Source of the DNA: an uncultured Eubacterium sp.
GTDB taxonomy: Bacteria; Bacillota; Clostridia; Lachnospirales; Lachnospiraceae
Direction: 5' to 3'
DNA length: 22,864 nt
Assembly (NCBI GenBank): GCA_946611445.1
Contig: CAMODP010000007.1
Span: 1 to 22,864 of the forward strand
Shown one piece after another: positions 1-7,532 of the stretch. The translations under genes were made by a program, and so were the position numbers. The notes under the pieces were generated by a model, which did no database searches, was not told where the DNA came from, and was given only the letters and a program-made list of their open reading frames with translations. Position 1 is the stretch's first letter. Each line of letters starts with the position of its first letter.

Positions 1-243
1 CTTTGTTCTGCACCTTTTTCCCGATGTACCCCATGGCGATCAGCGCGGCAAAGCCGGACAGCAGCGTCCAGATCACATTCTGTGTTTCAAAGGAAATCCA
101 CCGCCTGTGATCAAACATATCATACAGAAACTCCGAAGCCGCGCCAAGGATCAACAGCTTGACCACGTGGCTTCGCAGCCTTTCGGGCTTCTCCCGCAGA
201 TGACAGTAGCTCTCTGCTATCAGAAACGCATAAATAAAGAAAG
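1..243 (-). pseudogene. TraX-family protein remnant, 5'-truncated and cut by the left edge
   Basis: An open minus-strand frame encodes about 80 residues that read like the middle of TraX-family membrane proteins. It has a hydrophobic start (FIYAFLIAESY), then KLLILGAASEFLYDMF and, after a Trp, QNVIWTLLSGFAALIAMG. These correspond to the family pattern of a PIFAFLLVEG-like segment, LLIFALISE and QNVFFTLLLG. No start codon or ribosome binding site exists upstream. Going upstream, the frame passes through the terminator of the neighbouring SH3 peptide gene and meets that gene's TGA at 284-286. The first 30-40 residues expected in TraX are therefore missing, and the rest continues beyond the window. 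TraX proteins are multi-pass membrane proteins; the F-plasmid member acetylates pilin and most chromosomal homologues are uncharacterised. I infer a decayed or recombined copy. An out-of-frame start outside normal rules cannot be fully excluded. Confidence 0.6.
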
Positions 244-265
244 GGGCGGCATCTCTGCCGCCCCC
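231..265 (-). terminator. Intrinsic terminator of the SH3 peptide gene
   Basis: A perfect 9-bp GC-rich inverted repeat (243-251 pairs with 256-264, loop TCTC) lies 19 nt beyond the stop codon of the SH3-like peptide gene. On the minus strand it is followed by a T-rich run (TTTCTTTATTT). The layout is typical of a Rho-independent terminator acting on minus-strand transcripts. The TraX-like remnant starts directly after it. Confidence 0.85.
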
Positions 266-283
266 TGTCGGAGCTTCTGTCTG

Positions 284-595
284 TCAGCCGATGAATCTGT
301 CGTTCACCCAGCCGCTCTTGTTGATCCTCGGCGCCCATACCCAGATGTAGGACTGACCGTCACTGCTGGGGCCGCTGCCGTTTCCGATGATCTGCACGCT
401 GTCGCCGTTGTACAGCTGGCCGATCTCATTGCTGTAGTCGTAAACCGGTGCAGTCCTGATCGCCAGCCAGCCGGTCTTCAGGTTGCATACGGTTTTCCAG
501 GGTCCTTCATACAGTCCGACCTTGCCGTCCTGTCCGCCGGTAATCTCCTGCAGCTCTTCCTCTGTGATTTTCTTCAGATCGATGTTCTCGTTCAT
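284..595 (-). CDS. Double-glycine-leader secreted SH3-like peptide (103 aa)
   Basis: The protein starts with a short acidic, non-hydrophobic leader ending in the pattern ITEEELQEITGG (residues 10-21). This is the hallmark of peptides cut after Gly-Gly and exported by C39-peptidase ABC transporters. The predicted mature part (residues 22-103, one Cys) reads as a bacterial SH3-like fold: WLAIRTAP, then a YNGDSVQIIG turn, a Ser/Gly-rich loop, and a terminal SGWVNDRFIG typical of SH3_3/SH3b domains. The ATG at 595 is chosen because AAAGGA lies just upstream and because it puts the leader at the N-terminus; an ATG at 679 in frame has no such site. It is a single-gene unit with its own terminator. 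No transporter or immunity gene is in the window. The role could be a bacteriocin-like effector, a signal or a wall-binding peptide; the sequence does not decide. Confidence 0.8.
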   Translation of the reverse strand: MNENIDLKKITEEELQEITGGQDGKVGLYEGPWKTVCNLKTGWLAIRTAPVYDYSNEIGQLYNGDSVQIIGNGSGPSSDGQSYIWVWAPRINKSGWVNDRFIG

Positions 596-675
596 GATAT
601 TTCCTTTCTGCTCCCGAATTGCGTGGGACGCTCCCGCCGCTGCGGTGGATGAATTGGTTGTTTGTTTTTGTAAGT

Positions 676-786
676 TCAATATAACAGAAGAACTGTCACA
701 GAATTGTCACACAAAAGTCAGCAATCCGCGCCGCTGTCACGTTCTCCGGCTGTGTGACAGTTCTGTGAGTAATATTATGTATACTG
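676..786. promoter_or_regulatory. Divergent promoter region with paired TGTGACA direct repeats
   Basis: The minus strand shows TGTGACA-ATTC-TGTGACA (711-694), then 10 nt, then a -10-like TATATT (683-678). The plus strand shows TGTGACA-GTTC-TGTGAGT (753-770), then 9 nt, then TATACT (780-785). Both pairs have an 11-nt period and lie where a -35 box would be. This is the architecture of promoters activated by OmpR/PhoB-type response regulators; on the opposite strand the repeat reads CTGTCAC, as in the Escherichia coli Pho box. A further CTGTCAC is at 734-740. Neither promoter has a good -35 of its own. It would drive the SH3 peptide gene leftward and the PhoU-like gene rightward. The regulator is not in the window. 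Confidence 0.5.
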
Positions 787-833
787 TTATTGAAAACAAA
801 ACCCTGCTCCTTTGTCCTTTGAGAAATTGAGTC

Positions 834-1640
834 GTGAAGACCATCCCCTACAGCGAAGAAGAACTGCAGGAGCAGGAGGATGCCCTTCCGATTCTGGACC
901 CGCTCCTTCTCGCGGATCCCGCGTATGCGGTCAGGCAGGCAGCCGCGGCAGTAGACAGGGAGGCACAGGCGGCGGAAGACGCCTACACGTCTTACAGCCG
1001 TCTTGTGTCCGGCATGATGTCCGGCGCAGAGGAAGAAGCCGAAGTGCTGGCATCCATCCGCTCCGAGTGCGGCAGGATTGCGAAATTTGAAAAGCAGATT
1101 CAGGAATACCTGATAAAAATCTCTCACCAGACGATCTCGGCCGAAACCTCCAGAGAGATTGCATGCCTGCAGTCTGTCAGCTCGGATCTCAGCCGGATCG
1201 GCGGCCGGATAGAAAAGCTCCTGCAGATCCAGGAAGAAATGAAAAACATCGATGGCAGCTACTCTGAAGAAGCCTGCCGGGACCTGCGCCTCATGGGCGA
1301 GGCAGCCGGGGAAATTCTGTCAATCGCGGTCACCAGTCTTTCCCGGAGAAACACACGGCTGGCCGACACCGTATTCGCATACCAGGAGGCAATCTCCCGG
1401 CTCCAGGCCGCCGTCACCTCCCGCCACTTCCGGCGGCTGCACCGCGGCATCTGCCGGCCTGATCTGAGCAAGTCCTTTGCGGACAGCTGCTTCGCCTACG
1501 AGCAGATCGTCGACGACTGCGACAACATCGCCGGACACCTCCTGATGTACGCCGGAAACGGCACACCGCCTGAAAACCCGGCATACCTCAATCAGGTGTA
1601 CAGCCTGTTCCAGGACAAATACCTTGCGGTGACGGCGTGA
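834..1640 (+). CDS. Stand-alone PhoU-like protein (268 aa), resembling the tail of a Na/Pi cotransporter
   Basis: The protein is soluble, rich in Ala/Glu/Arg and mostly helical. Its N-terminus has a motif (LPILDPLLLADPAYAVRQA) like the segment that starts the cytoplasmic PhoU-like tail of bacterial Na+/Pi cotransporters (PF02690-type proteins). It continues with paired helices containing DLSRIGGRIEKLL, close to the PhoU-type pattern of DLERIGD-like helices. No membrane domain precedes it: an in-frame TGA sits at 828-830, one codon before the GTG start at 834, which has only a weak ribosome binding site. It may be a truncated transporter or a free regulatory helix-bundle protein. The reading frame is long and intact, with a promoter-like region upstream, so I keep it as a gene. 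It converges on the PHP phosphatase gene with a 19-nt gap. Confidence 0.65.
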   Translation: MKTIPYSEEELQEQEDALPILDPLLLADPAYAVRQAAAAVDREAQAAEDAYTSYSRLVSGMMSGAEEEAEVLASIRSECGRIAKFEKQIQEYLIKISHQTISAETSREIACLQSVSSDLSRIGGRIEKLLQIQEEMKNIDGSYSEEACRDLRLMGEAAGEILSIAVTSLSRRNTRLADTVFAYQEAISRLQAAVTSRHFRRLHRGICRPDLSKSFADSCFAYEQIVDDCDNIAGHLLMYAGNGTPPENPAYLNQVYSLFQDKYLAVTA

Positions 1641-1659
1641 CAGGGGACGGGGCAGGGTG

Positions 1660-2406
1660 TCACATCCGCCCCGCCCGCTCGTTCATATAGGAAAGAAAGC
1701 TTTCTTCCGTCAGGTTTATGATCAGCTCGGGCGGGAAATCTATGGATTCAAGCAGCTCCAGCATGGGCTTTACGTTCCCGACCATGGTGTGGAAGTGCGC
1801 GTCTGAGCCTATGCAGACTCTCTGCCGGTATTCTTTGCAGAGGAGCGCATAGGTTCTGATCCGGGAACTGTCGTAGATGCCGGAAGCCAGACGGTTGTTA
1901 TTCAGCTCGTTCACCTTGCCGAGCCTTCTGGCTTCCAGCACGACGGCCTCGAGATCACAGGGCACGTTTGGCTCGTCAGCGTGGCCGATGGTGTCTATGC
2001 AGGGGTTCCGGAGAATCTTCAGATAGGCTTCTGTATTCTCCTGTTCATTCCCGATCGTGATGCCGATGCCGCCGATGTGGTGAAAACTGGCGATCCCGAA
2101 TTCAAGCAGTCTTACATATCTGTCAGGGACGTCCAGATTTCCTTCCTGATCGAGAATATTGATCTCCATGCCCTTCCAGACGCGGATGCCGTCTACCGTT
2201 TCCGGCACCATCCGCTGGCTGTGCGGGGTATAATCAGGAGCCCCGCCTATAAGGGCGGGGCCATGCTCTGTCAGGCAGAGGCCTTTCATCCCCCGCCCTC
2301 TTGCGGCTGCGGCATTTTCAGTCAGTGTGCTCCATGCATGGCCGGACAGCACAGTATGCGTATGTGTATCTACTGCCGGCTGCAGTTCCGATAGCTTTAC
2401 TGCCAT
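1660..2406 (-). CDS. PHP-domain phosphatase, YcdX-like (248 aa)
   Basis: This is a PHP-superfamily metal-dependent phosphoesterase. Visible metal-ligand motifs in order are DTHTHT (residues 13-18), SGHAWSTL, TEHGP, KGMEIN, ASFHH, TIGHAD and GSDAH, matching the trinuclear YcdX-type active site. Its length of 248 aa is almost the same as Escherichia coli YcdX (245 aa). The ATG at 2406 has AAGAGG upstream at proper spacing. Members hydrolyse small phosphate esters, but the natural substrate here cannot be read from sequence. It lies 113 nt downstream of the TRAP transporter genes on the same strand. With no clear terminator between them it could be read through from that operon. That would be notable if the pathway makes phosphorylated intermediates, but this is speculative. 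Confidence 0.85.
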   Translation of the reverse strand: MAVKLSELQPAVDTHTHTVLSGHAWSTLTENAAAARGRGMKGLCLTEHGPALIGGAPDYTPHSQRMVPETVDGIRVWKGMEINILDQEGNLDVPDRYVRLLEFGIASFHHIGGIGITIGNEQENTEAYLKILRNPCIDTIGHADEPNVPCDLEAVVLEARRLGKVNELNNNRLASGIYDSSRIRTYALLCKEYRQRVCIGSDAHFHTMVGNVKPMLELLESIDFPPELIINLTEESFLSYMNERAGRM

Positions 2407-2485
2407 GGCAACCTCTTATTTCTTTTATTTATTGCGTTTTTTTATTGCGTATTTCTCACTGCGCCGCGTATCCCTTTGCTTTCAG

Positions 2486-2502
2486 GTCCGGCTCTGCCGG
2501 AC
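2486..2502. repeat. GTCCGGC-TCT-GCCGGAC hairpin
   Basis: A perfect 7-bp stem with a 3-nt loop lies between the TRAP permease stop and the PHP phosphatase start. Neither strand has a T-run after it, so it is not a standard terminator. The same GTCCGGC/GCCGGAC stem recurs at 9946-9962 and inside a longer stem at 7451-7484. Confidence 0.6.
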
Positions 2503-2519
2503 TTGCGCCGTGCGGCCGG

Positions 2520-3797
2520 TCAGAACAGCAGTCCCGGCAGGAATGTGGCAGTCTGCGGTATGAAGATCAGCAGCAGGATGCACACCACGACCGCAGCCAG
2601 ATAAGCCGGCAGGTATGGCAGGACTTCCTTCATCTTGGCCTTGCCGATACCCATTGTGATGAACAGGACGCCGCCTACCGGAGGCGTCACGCCGGCATAA
2701 ACCAGTGTGATGACCATGATCAGCGCGAACTGAATAGGATTGATCCCGAACTGCATTGCGACCGGCATCAGGATCGGCGCGCAGATGATCGTAGCGGACA
2801 GTGTCTCAATGAACATTCCGACGATCAGCAGGAAGATCACAAGCAGGATCATGATGACATACTTGCTGTCCGTGAACGACACCAGTGCGTTGACGATGAT
2901 GGTCGGCACTTTTGCGTACGCCACGATCCAGCTGAATACATTGGCAGAGGCCACGATCAGAAGGGCCATGGTAGAGCTGGCGGCAGCGCCGACAAAAACT
3001 CTCGGCAGATCCTTGATGCTCAGCTCATGGTACACGAAAATACTGATGAACAGGGCATAAAATACGGCGATCGCGCCTGCTTCCGTGGCCGTAAAGAGGC
3101 CGCTGACGATGCCGCCGATGATGATGATCGGCATGATCAGCGCGAGAACCGCGTCTTTTGTCGCCTTCCAGATCTCAGCGCCCGTCGCTCCCTTTTCACC
3201 CTTGATCCCGAGCTTCTTAGCGTAGAGGAAGGTGACCAGAGCGGTTGCAGCAGCGATGATGATTCCGGGAATGATGCCCGCCATAAAGAGCTCTCCGATG
3301 GACTGGTTGGTGATGGAGCAGTAGATGATCATCGTCATGCTCGGCGGAATGATCGGCCCCAGGGAGCCGGCTGTCGCCTGTATCACACAGGCCAGTCCCT
3401 TTGGATAACCCTTTTTCTTCATGGGCTCGATCATGATGGAACCGATGGCTGCCGTATCCGCCGCAGCGGAGCCGGAGACGCCGGCAAAGATAACGCTTGT
3501 CAGGATGTCTACCATTCCCAGTCCGCCCGTAAATCGTCCGACCAGCGCGGAAGCAAAGTTGACGAGCCTCTTCGAGATGCCTCCGGCAGTCATCAGCTCA
3601 CCGGAGAGCATAAAGAACGGAATGGCCATCAGGGAAAAGGAATTGATTCCGGAAAACAGTCTCTGCCCGACAACCGCCAGGGAATTTCCTGTCGCGGCGA
3701 TGCCTATGATAGATGCCAGCCCCATGGAGAACGCGATAGGCACGCCGAGAAACAGGAGGATAATAAAGATTACAAATGCTATGACGAACATTGTCAT
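2520..3797 (-). CDS. dctM: TRAP transporter large permease, DctM type (425 aa)
   Basis: This is the large membrane subunit of a tripartite ATP-independent periplasmic transporter, the channel that couples organic acid uptake to an ion gradient. It is strongly hydrophobic with about 11-12 membrane segments. It carries family hallmarks: IPFFMLSGELM near residues 58-68, SGSAAADTAAIGSIMIEPMKKKGYP in mid-protein, GPIIPPSM, and a C-terminal VTPPVGGVLF. Its length is normal for DctM (about 425). The ATG overlaps the stop of the small permease gene by 4 nt (ATGA), which indicates translational coupling, and GGAGGG lies upstream. The gene symbol is family-level; substrate cannot be deduced from this subunit. 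Confidence 0.93.
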   Translation of the reverse strand: MTMFVIAFVIFIILLFLGVPIAFSMGLASIIGIAATGNSLAVVGQRLFSGINSFSLMAIPFFMLSGELMTAGGISKRLVNFASALVGRFTGGLGMVDILTSVIFAGVSGSAAADTAAIGSIMIEPMKKKGYPKGLACVIQATAGSLGPIIPPSMTMIIYCSITNQSIGELFMAGIIPGIIIAAATALVTFLYAKKLGIKGEKGATGAEIWKATKDAVLALIMPIIIIGGIVSGLFTATEAGAIAVFYALFISIFVYHELSIKDLPRVFVGAAASSTMALLIVASANVFSWIVAYAKVPTIIVNALVSFTDSKYVIMILLVIFLLIVGMFIETLSATIICAPILMPVAMQFGINPIQFALIMVITLVYAGVTPPVGGVLFITMGIGKAKMKEVLPYLPAYLAAVVVCILLLIFIPQTATFLPGLLF

Positions 3798-4300
3798 GAC
3801 CGGTTACCCTCCTTTTCTGCCAGTTCCCTTGCCTCCTCTTCCGGACGCTCTTTCAGACGGCGGCGCCAGTACCCGACCTGTCCGAAGATCATCAGGAAGA
3901 AACCGATGGGAATCGCCGCGTTGACAAGCCCCATATTGAGGCCTGTCATGGGCGATTTCTGAATGCGGTTCAGCCAGGCGCTCTGTGTTGTGAGCACCAC
4001 GACTGTGACGCTGAAGATGAGACAGATGATATTGACTGCCGTAAACAGGACTGTAAACTTTTTGCCCTTTGCGCCTTCCAGAATCAGGTCAAATGTTATA
4101 TTCATGCCGCGGCTGACCGTAATGCAGCCGCCGATGTACGTGAGCCAGACAAAGGTAAACTTCGAGATTTCGTCGATCCAGGTCTGTGAAATATGAAACA
4201 GTCTGCAGATGATCTGGATCAGGACGATCGTTGTCAGGAACGCGAACAGTATGAATACAATCGTATGGATTATTTTTTGAATTACATCATATGCTTTCAT
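3794..4300 (-). CDS. dctQ: TRAP transporter small permease, DctQ type (168 aa)
   Basis: This is the four-helix small membrane subunit that partners DctM. It has an N-terminal helix (VFILFAFLTTIVLIQIICRLF), the conserved WIDEISKFTFVWLTYIGG segment typical of DctQ proteins, and two further helices, ending in a charged tail. The start at 4300 (MKAYDV) is chosen over the in-frame ATG at 4312 because GGGAG lies 6-7 nt before it; the upstream ATG has no site. The gene sits between the binding protein (49-nt gap) and DctM (4-nt overlap), the usual P-Q-M order. The assignment is secure at family level. Confidence 0.92.
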   Translation of the reverse strand: MKAYDVIQKIIHTIVFILFAFLTTIVLIQIICRLFHISQTWIDEISKFTFVWLTYIGGCITVSRGMNITFDLILEGAKGKKFTVLFTAVNIICLIFSVTVVVLTTQSAWLNRIQKSPMTGLNMGLVNAAIPIGFFLMIFGQVGYWRRRLKERPEEEARELAEKEGNRS

Positions 4301-4349
4301 AGAATCTCCCATAAGACAATCGAAGGCTGTGCAGTTTTGCCGCCAAATG

Positions 4350-5621
4350 TCAGCGGAGCGCGTCGATCTCTGCCATCACATCCTGCAGGTTATTCTTCTC
4401 AACGAATTCGTCAAGGGCGGGTTTGCAGGCTGCCATCAGGGCTTCCTTGTCCACGTCCTCGATAAAGGTAACGCCGGCGTCCTTCATAGCCTGGTCGCTC
4501 TCCTCCTCGATGGTCTCATAGACCTCGTAGAAGTAGTCCATCGCCTCTACGGCACACTCATTGAGCAGGGCCTTCTGGCTGTCTGTCAGGGACTGGTAGA
4601 CGTTCTCGCTGATGCAGGTGCAGGTGCAGGTAAAGATATGCTCTGTCTTGGAGAAGGTATCTGCCACTTCATAGTATTTGGACTGGACGATAAATTCGGA
4701 GTTGCCCTCAAGGCCGTCGGTGACGCCGGTCTGGACTGCCGTATACACTTCGCCGGACGGCATGGCAACGGGTGTCGCGCCGAGCGCTGAGAAGCAGGCC
4801 TCGATGGACGGGTTGTCCGGCACGCGGACTTTTACGCCCTTCAGGTCTTCCGGTGTACGGACTTCCTTGCCCTTGAGCAGGACATTTCTGAACAGGATCG
4901 GCTGGATGGTGAGCGGATGGATGCCTGTCGTCTCTGATGCCATCTCGTTGAGCTTCGCGCCGATCTCACCGCTTACGACCTTCTGCGCATGCTCTTTGCT
5001 GGAGAAAACGTAAGGCATGTCGAAGATGCCGTATCTCGGGTCATAGCTGCCGAGCGTTCCGGTGTCAATGATCGTCATGTCGACAGAGCCCGCTACCAGG
5101 GCTTCGCAGTTTTCGGTCTGTCCGCCGAGCTGGCCGTCGGTGTAGATATCGATCTTCATGTTGCCGCCGCTCTTTTCTTCAAGCAGCTCCGCGAACTTCT
5201 GGGCGTATTTCACGCAGCCGTGCTCAGCGCTCAGGTGCGTGCTCAGCTTAAATTCATGGGGATCTCCGTCAATCTCAGCCGCGGTCTCTTCGCCGGATGC
5301 GGCGGATGCCGCAGAGGATGCGGTCTCTTCAGCCGCTTCAGACGCGGCGGATGCGGAGGAAGCTGCTTCCTCCGTCCCGGAATCTGCTGCTTCTGTGGAT
5401 TCTGCCTTTTCTGCAGAGGCGGCGGTTTCTTCGGTCTCTTCCTCTGTAGAGGCGGATGCCGCAGATTCTGCTGTCTCTGCGGAGGATGCGGCTTCCGCAG
5501 AGGAAGCGGAGACGGCTGTTTCCGACTTCGCGGAAGAGCTCTTTGCAGAGGAGGAGCCTCCGCATGCCGTCATAGAGAATAACAGTGCGCCGGACAATAA
5601 TACTGCGATCGCTTTTTTCAT
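4350..5621 (-). CDS. dctP: TRAP transporter solute-binding lipoprotein, DctP type, with long Ser/Ala/Glu linker (423 aa)
   Basis: This is the extracytoplasmic binding component that captures the substrate. A lipoprotein signal (MKKAIAVLLSGALLFSMTAC) ends at Cys20, expected to be lipid-anchored in a Gram-positive cell. Residues 21 to about 117 are a low-complexity stretch made almost entirely of Ser, Ala, Glu and Thr. The DctP fold then begins at HEFKLSTHL. Family motifs include EDLKGVKVRVPDN, with the conserved Arg that binds a carboxylate in characterised members, and GEVYTAVQTGVTDGLEGN. DctP proteins are usually about 330-350 aa; the extra length is the linker. The start has GGAG at good spacing. 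The gene is 68 nt downstream of the E3 gene in the same orientation, so it probably belongs to the same transcript. The ligand is likely a carboxylate, identity unknown. Confidence 0.92.
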   Translation of the reverse strand: MKKAIAVLLSGALLFSMTACGGSSSAKSSSAKSETAVSASSAEAASSAETAESAASASTEEETEETAASAEKAESTEAADSGTEEAASSASAASEAAEETASSAASAASGEETAAEIDGDPHEFKLSTHLSAEHGCVKYAQKFAELLEEKSGGNMKIDIYTDGQLGGQTENCEALVAGSVDMTIIDTGTLGSYDPRYGIFDMPYVFSSKEHAQKVVSGEIGAKLNEMASETTGIHPLTIQPILFRNVLLKGKEVRTPEDLKGVKVRVPDNPSIEACFSALGATPVAMPSGEVYTAVQTGVTDGLEGNSEFIVQSKYYEVADTFSKTEHIFTCTCTCISENVYQSLTDSQKALLNECAVEAMDYFYEVYETIEEESDQAMKDAGVTFIEDVDKEALMAACKPALDEFVEKNNLQDVMAEIDALR

Positions 5622-5689
5622 GATTTTTCTCCTTTTTTAATGTTTTATAGTTCACTTGTGAAAAAACATCTTACAGTTTCTGTTCTGCA

Positions 5690-7417
5690 TTACAGCTTGT
5701 GGACGCTGAGATGCTCCAGATCGTGGAAGGCTTCCATGATGATCTCGCTGACCGTCGGATGCGGATGGATGGTATCTGACACTTCTTCGGCGGTTGCTTC
5801 TGCCTTCATGGCCACGGCGATTTCGGCAATCATATCCGTGGCGTGCGGCGCTACGATCACGCCGCCGAGGATCTCCCCAGTCCGGGCTTCCGTCACGACC
5901 TTCGCAAAGCCCTCCTGGCAGCCCAGGATGACGCTTCTGCCGTTGCCGGCTGTGGAGAACATACCGGTCTGCACCTGCAGTCCTTTCGCCTTTGCCTCTT
6001 CTTCTGTCAGTCCGACTGCCGCAATCTCAGGATTCGAGTAGATGCAGGAGGGAACGATGTCATAAGCCATCTTCTTTTCTCTGCCCGCGCAGTTTGCGGC
6101 CGCCGTCAGGCCCTGCGCGCTGGCCACGTGCGCCAGCTGGATCTTGCCGGTGATGTCGCCGATGGCATAAATGTTCGGCACGTTTGTCTGCATTTTGTCA
6201 TTGACATTGATGAAGCCGCGGTCTGTCTTCTGCACGCCGGCAGCCTCCAGGCCGAGATCAGCTGTCACGGGACGGCGGCCGATCGCCACCACAACGGCTT
6301 CGCCCTCTGCCTCCTGCCGTGTCCCGTTTTCTTCGTAGACTACCTTCAGGCCGTCCTGAATCTCTACAACCTTGGCTCCTGTATGGATAACGACGCCTTT
6401 GGATTCGAGCAGCGCCCTCATGGTGTCAGCGGCGTCTTTGTCTATGGTGTTCAGGATGCGGGGCAGCGCCTCGATGATCGTCACTTTCTTACCGAAGGAG
6501 CTGTACAGGGTGGCAAATTCAATGCCGATGACACCGCCGCCGATGATCACGACGGATTCCGGAAGGGTCTCCATCGCCAGGACGCCGTCGGAATTCATGA
6601 CGCCGTCTTTCTCTATGCCGGGAATCGGAATGCGCACCGGTTCGGAGCCGGAAGCCAGGATGAGTTTGTCAGCTGTATACGTCTTTCCGCCCGCTTCAAA
6701 GCTGTGGATGCCTGTGAGGCAGGCCTTGTCCTTGAGCAGGGTAATCTTTCTGGCCTTTACCAGTTTTTCCACGCCGCCGCTCATGCGCTTCACGACCATC
6801 TGCTTGCGGGCGGCTGCCTTTGCGTAGTCCACTTCCACATGATCCGCGATGATGCCCAGATCCTTGCCGGAGCGCATCAGTTCCTCATACGTCTCGGCGC
6901 TGTGCAGAAGGGCCTTCGTCGGGATGCATCCGCGGTTCAGGCAGGTTCCGCCCATCTCGCGGTATTCTGCGAGAGCCGTCTTCAGGCCGTATTGGGCGCA
7001 GCGTATCGCCGCCACATAGCCGCCGGGGCCGCCGCCGATGACTGCCACATCAAAATCATAGGAGGAGGCAGCAGGCGCTGCCGCGGCGGAAGGCGCGGCT
7101 GCAGTCTCCTGCGCGGTCTGTGCCGTTTCTGCGGCGGCCGGGGTGCCGGCTTCCGCGAGAATCGCGCTGATATCTTCTCCCGGGGTGCCGATGACGGCGA
7201 TCGTCTCGGTGATCGGCACGACATCTCCCTCTCCGTGAACGATCTTCAAAAGCGTCCCGCTGGCGGGCGCGTCCATTGTTATCGTCAGTTTATCTGTCTC
7301 CATCTCGAAGAGCGGCTTGCCCTCCTCACAGGTCTCCCCTTCCTTCACGATCCACTGTACGATCGTGCCTTCTGTCATCTGGAGTCCCTGTTTCGGCATG
7401 ATTACTTTTTCAGCCAT
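5690..7417 (-). CDS. lpdA: Dihydrolipoamide dehydrogenase (E3) with fused N-terminal lipoyl domain (575 aa)
   Basis: E3 reoxidises the lipoyl groups of the 2-oxoacid dehydrogenase complex and passes electrons to NAD+. Residues 1-80 form a lipoyl domain, with Lys43 in the ETDK motif as attachment site. An Ala/Pro-rich linker of about 38 residues follows. The flavoprotein part begins with VIGGGPGG (126-133), the redox disulfide GGTCLNRGC (Cys159, Cys164), a second nucleotide-binding GGGVIGIE, and the C-terminal active-site HPHPTVSE. The start at 7417 (MAEKVIM) is chosen because it aligns with the E2 start; an ATG at 7462 lies within a hairpin. The lipoyl domain is nearly identical to that of the neighbouring E2. 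Lipoyl-fused E3 occurs in acetoin- and pyruvate-dehydrogenase operons of Gram-positive bacteria. The gene is third-to-last in an E1-E2-E3-TRAP operon. Confidence 0.93.
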   Translation of the reverse strand: MAEKVIMPKQGLQMTEGTIVQWIVKEGETCEEGKPLFEMETDKLTITMDAPASGTLLKIVHGEGDVVPITETIAVIGTPGEDISAILAEAGTPAAAETAQTAQETAAAPSAAAAPAASSYDFDVAVIGGGPGGYVAAIRCAQYGLKTALAEYREMGGTCLNRGCIPTKALLHSAETYEELMRSGKDLGIIADHVEVDYAKAAARKQMVVKRMSGGVEKLVKARKITLLKDKACLTGIHSFEAGGKTYTADKLILASGSEPVRIPIPGIEKDGVMNSDGVLAMETLPESVVIIGGGVIGIEFATLYSSFGKKVTIIEALPRILNTIDKDAADTMRALLESKGVVIHTGAKVVEIQDGLKVVYEENGTRQEAEGEAVVVAIGRRPVTADLGLEAAGVQKTDRGFINVNDKMQTNVPNIYAIGDITGKIQLAHVASAQGLTAAANCAGREKKMAYDIVPSCIYSNPEIAAVGLTEEEAKAKGLQVQTGMFSTAGNGRSVILGCQEGFAKVVTEARTGEILGGVIVAPHATDMIAEIAVAMKAEATAEEVSDTIHPHPTVSEIIMEAFHDLEHLSVHKL

Positions 7418-7450
7418 GGTGATCGATATCCTTTCCTCATTTTTAAGGAA

Positions 7451-7484
7451 GCTGTCCGGCACGGGAAAACTGCAGCCGGACAGC
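7451..7484. repeat. 10-bp hairpin between the E2 and E3 genes
   Basis: GCTGTCCGGC (7451-7460) pairs perfectly with GCCGGACAGC (7475-7484) across a 14-nt loop, in the 115-nt gap between the E2 stop and the E3 start. The minus-strand sequence after it (TTCCTTAAAAATG) is only weakly T-rich. It could reduce read-through or stabilise transcript ends and so tune E2 versus E3 output. It contains the GTCCGGC/GCCGGAC stem seen in two other gaps. Confidence 0.6.
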
Positions 7485-7532
7485 CCTTCTTTTTACGTTA
7501 CGTTTACGTCTCCCGCGAAAACAGACCGCGGA

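Noticed and set aside
284..286. Possible read-through or selenocysteine TGA joining the SH3 peptide to the TraX-like frame
   Set aside because: A strong terminator follows 19 nt later, the SH3 domain is complete at the TGA, and no selenocysteine insertion element is evident.
1637..1663. GTGACA/TGTCAC inverted repeat between the convergent PhoU-like and PHP genes as a bidirectional terminator
   Set aside because: The stem is only 6 bp with a 15-nt loop and no T-run on either strand, which is too weak to call.
2301..3962. 553-aa plus-strand open frame
   Set aside because: It lies opposite the DctM gene and the end of the DctQ gene, is extremely rich in His, Asp, Arg and Gln, and has no recognisable domain. 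It is a codon-bias shadow.
5158..5640. Ala/Ser/Glu-rich plus-strand frame
   Set aside because: It is the mirror of the low-complexity linker in the DctP lipoprotein gene.
5641..5668. TTCACTTGTGAA palindrome before the DctP gene as an operator or terminator
   Set aside because: It is a single short copy unrelated to the TAATCGATTA sites, with no supporting promoter signal.
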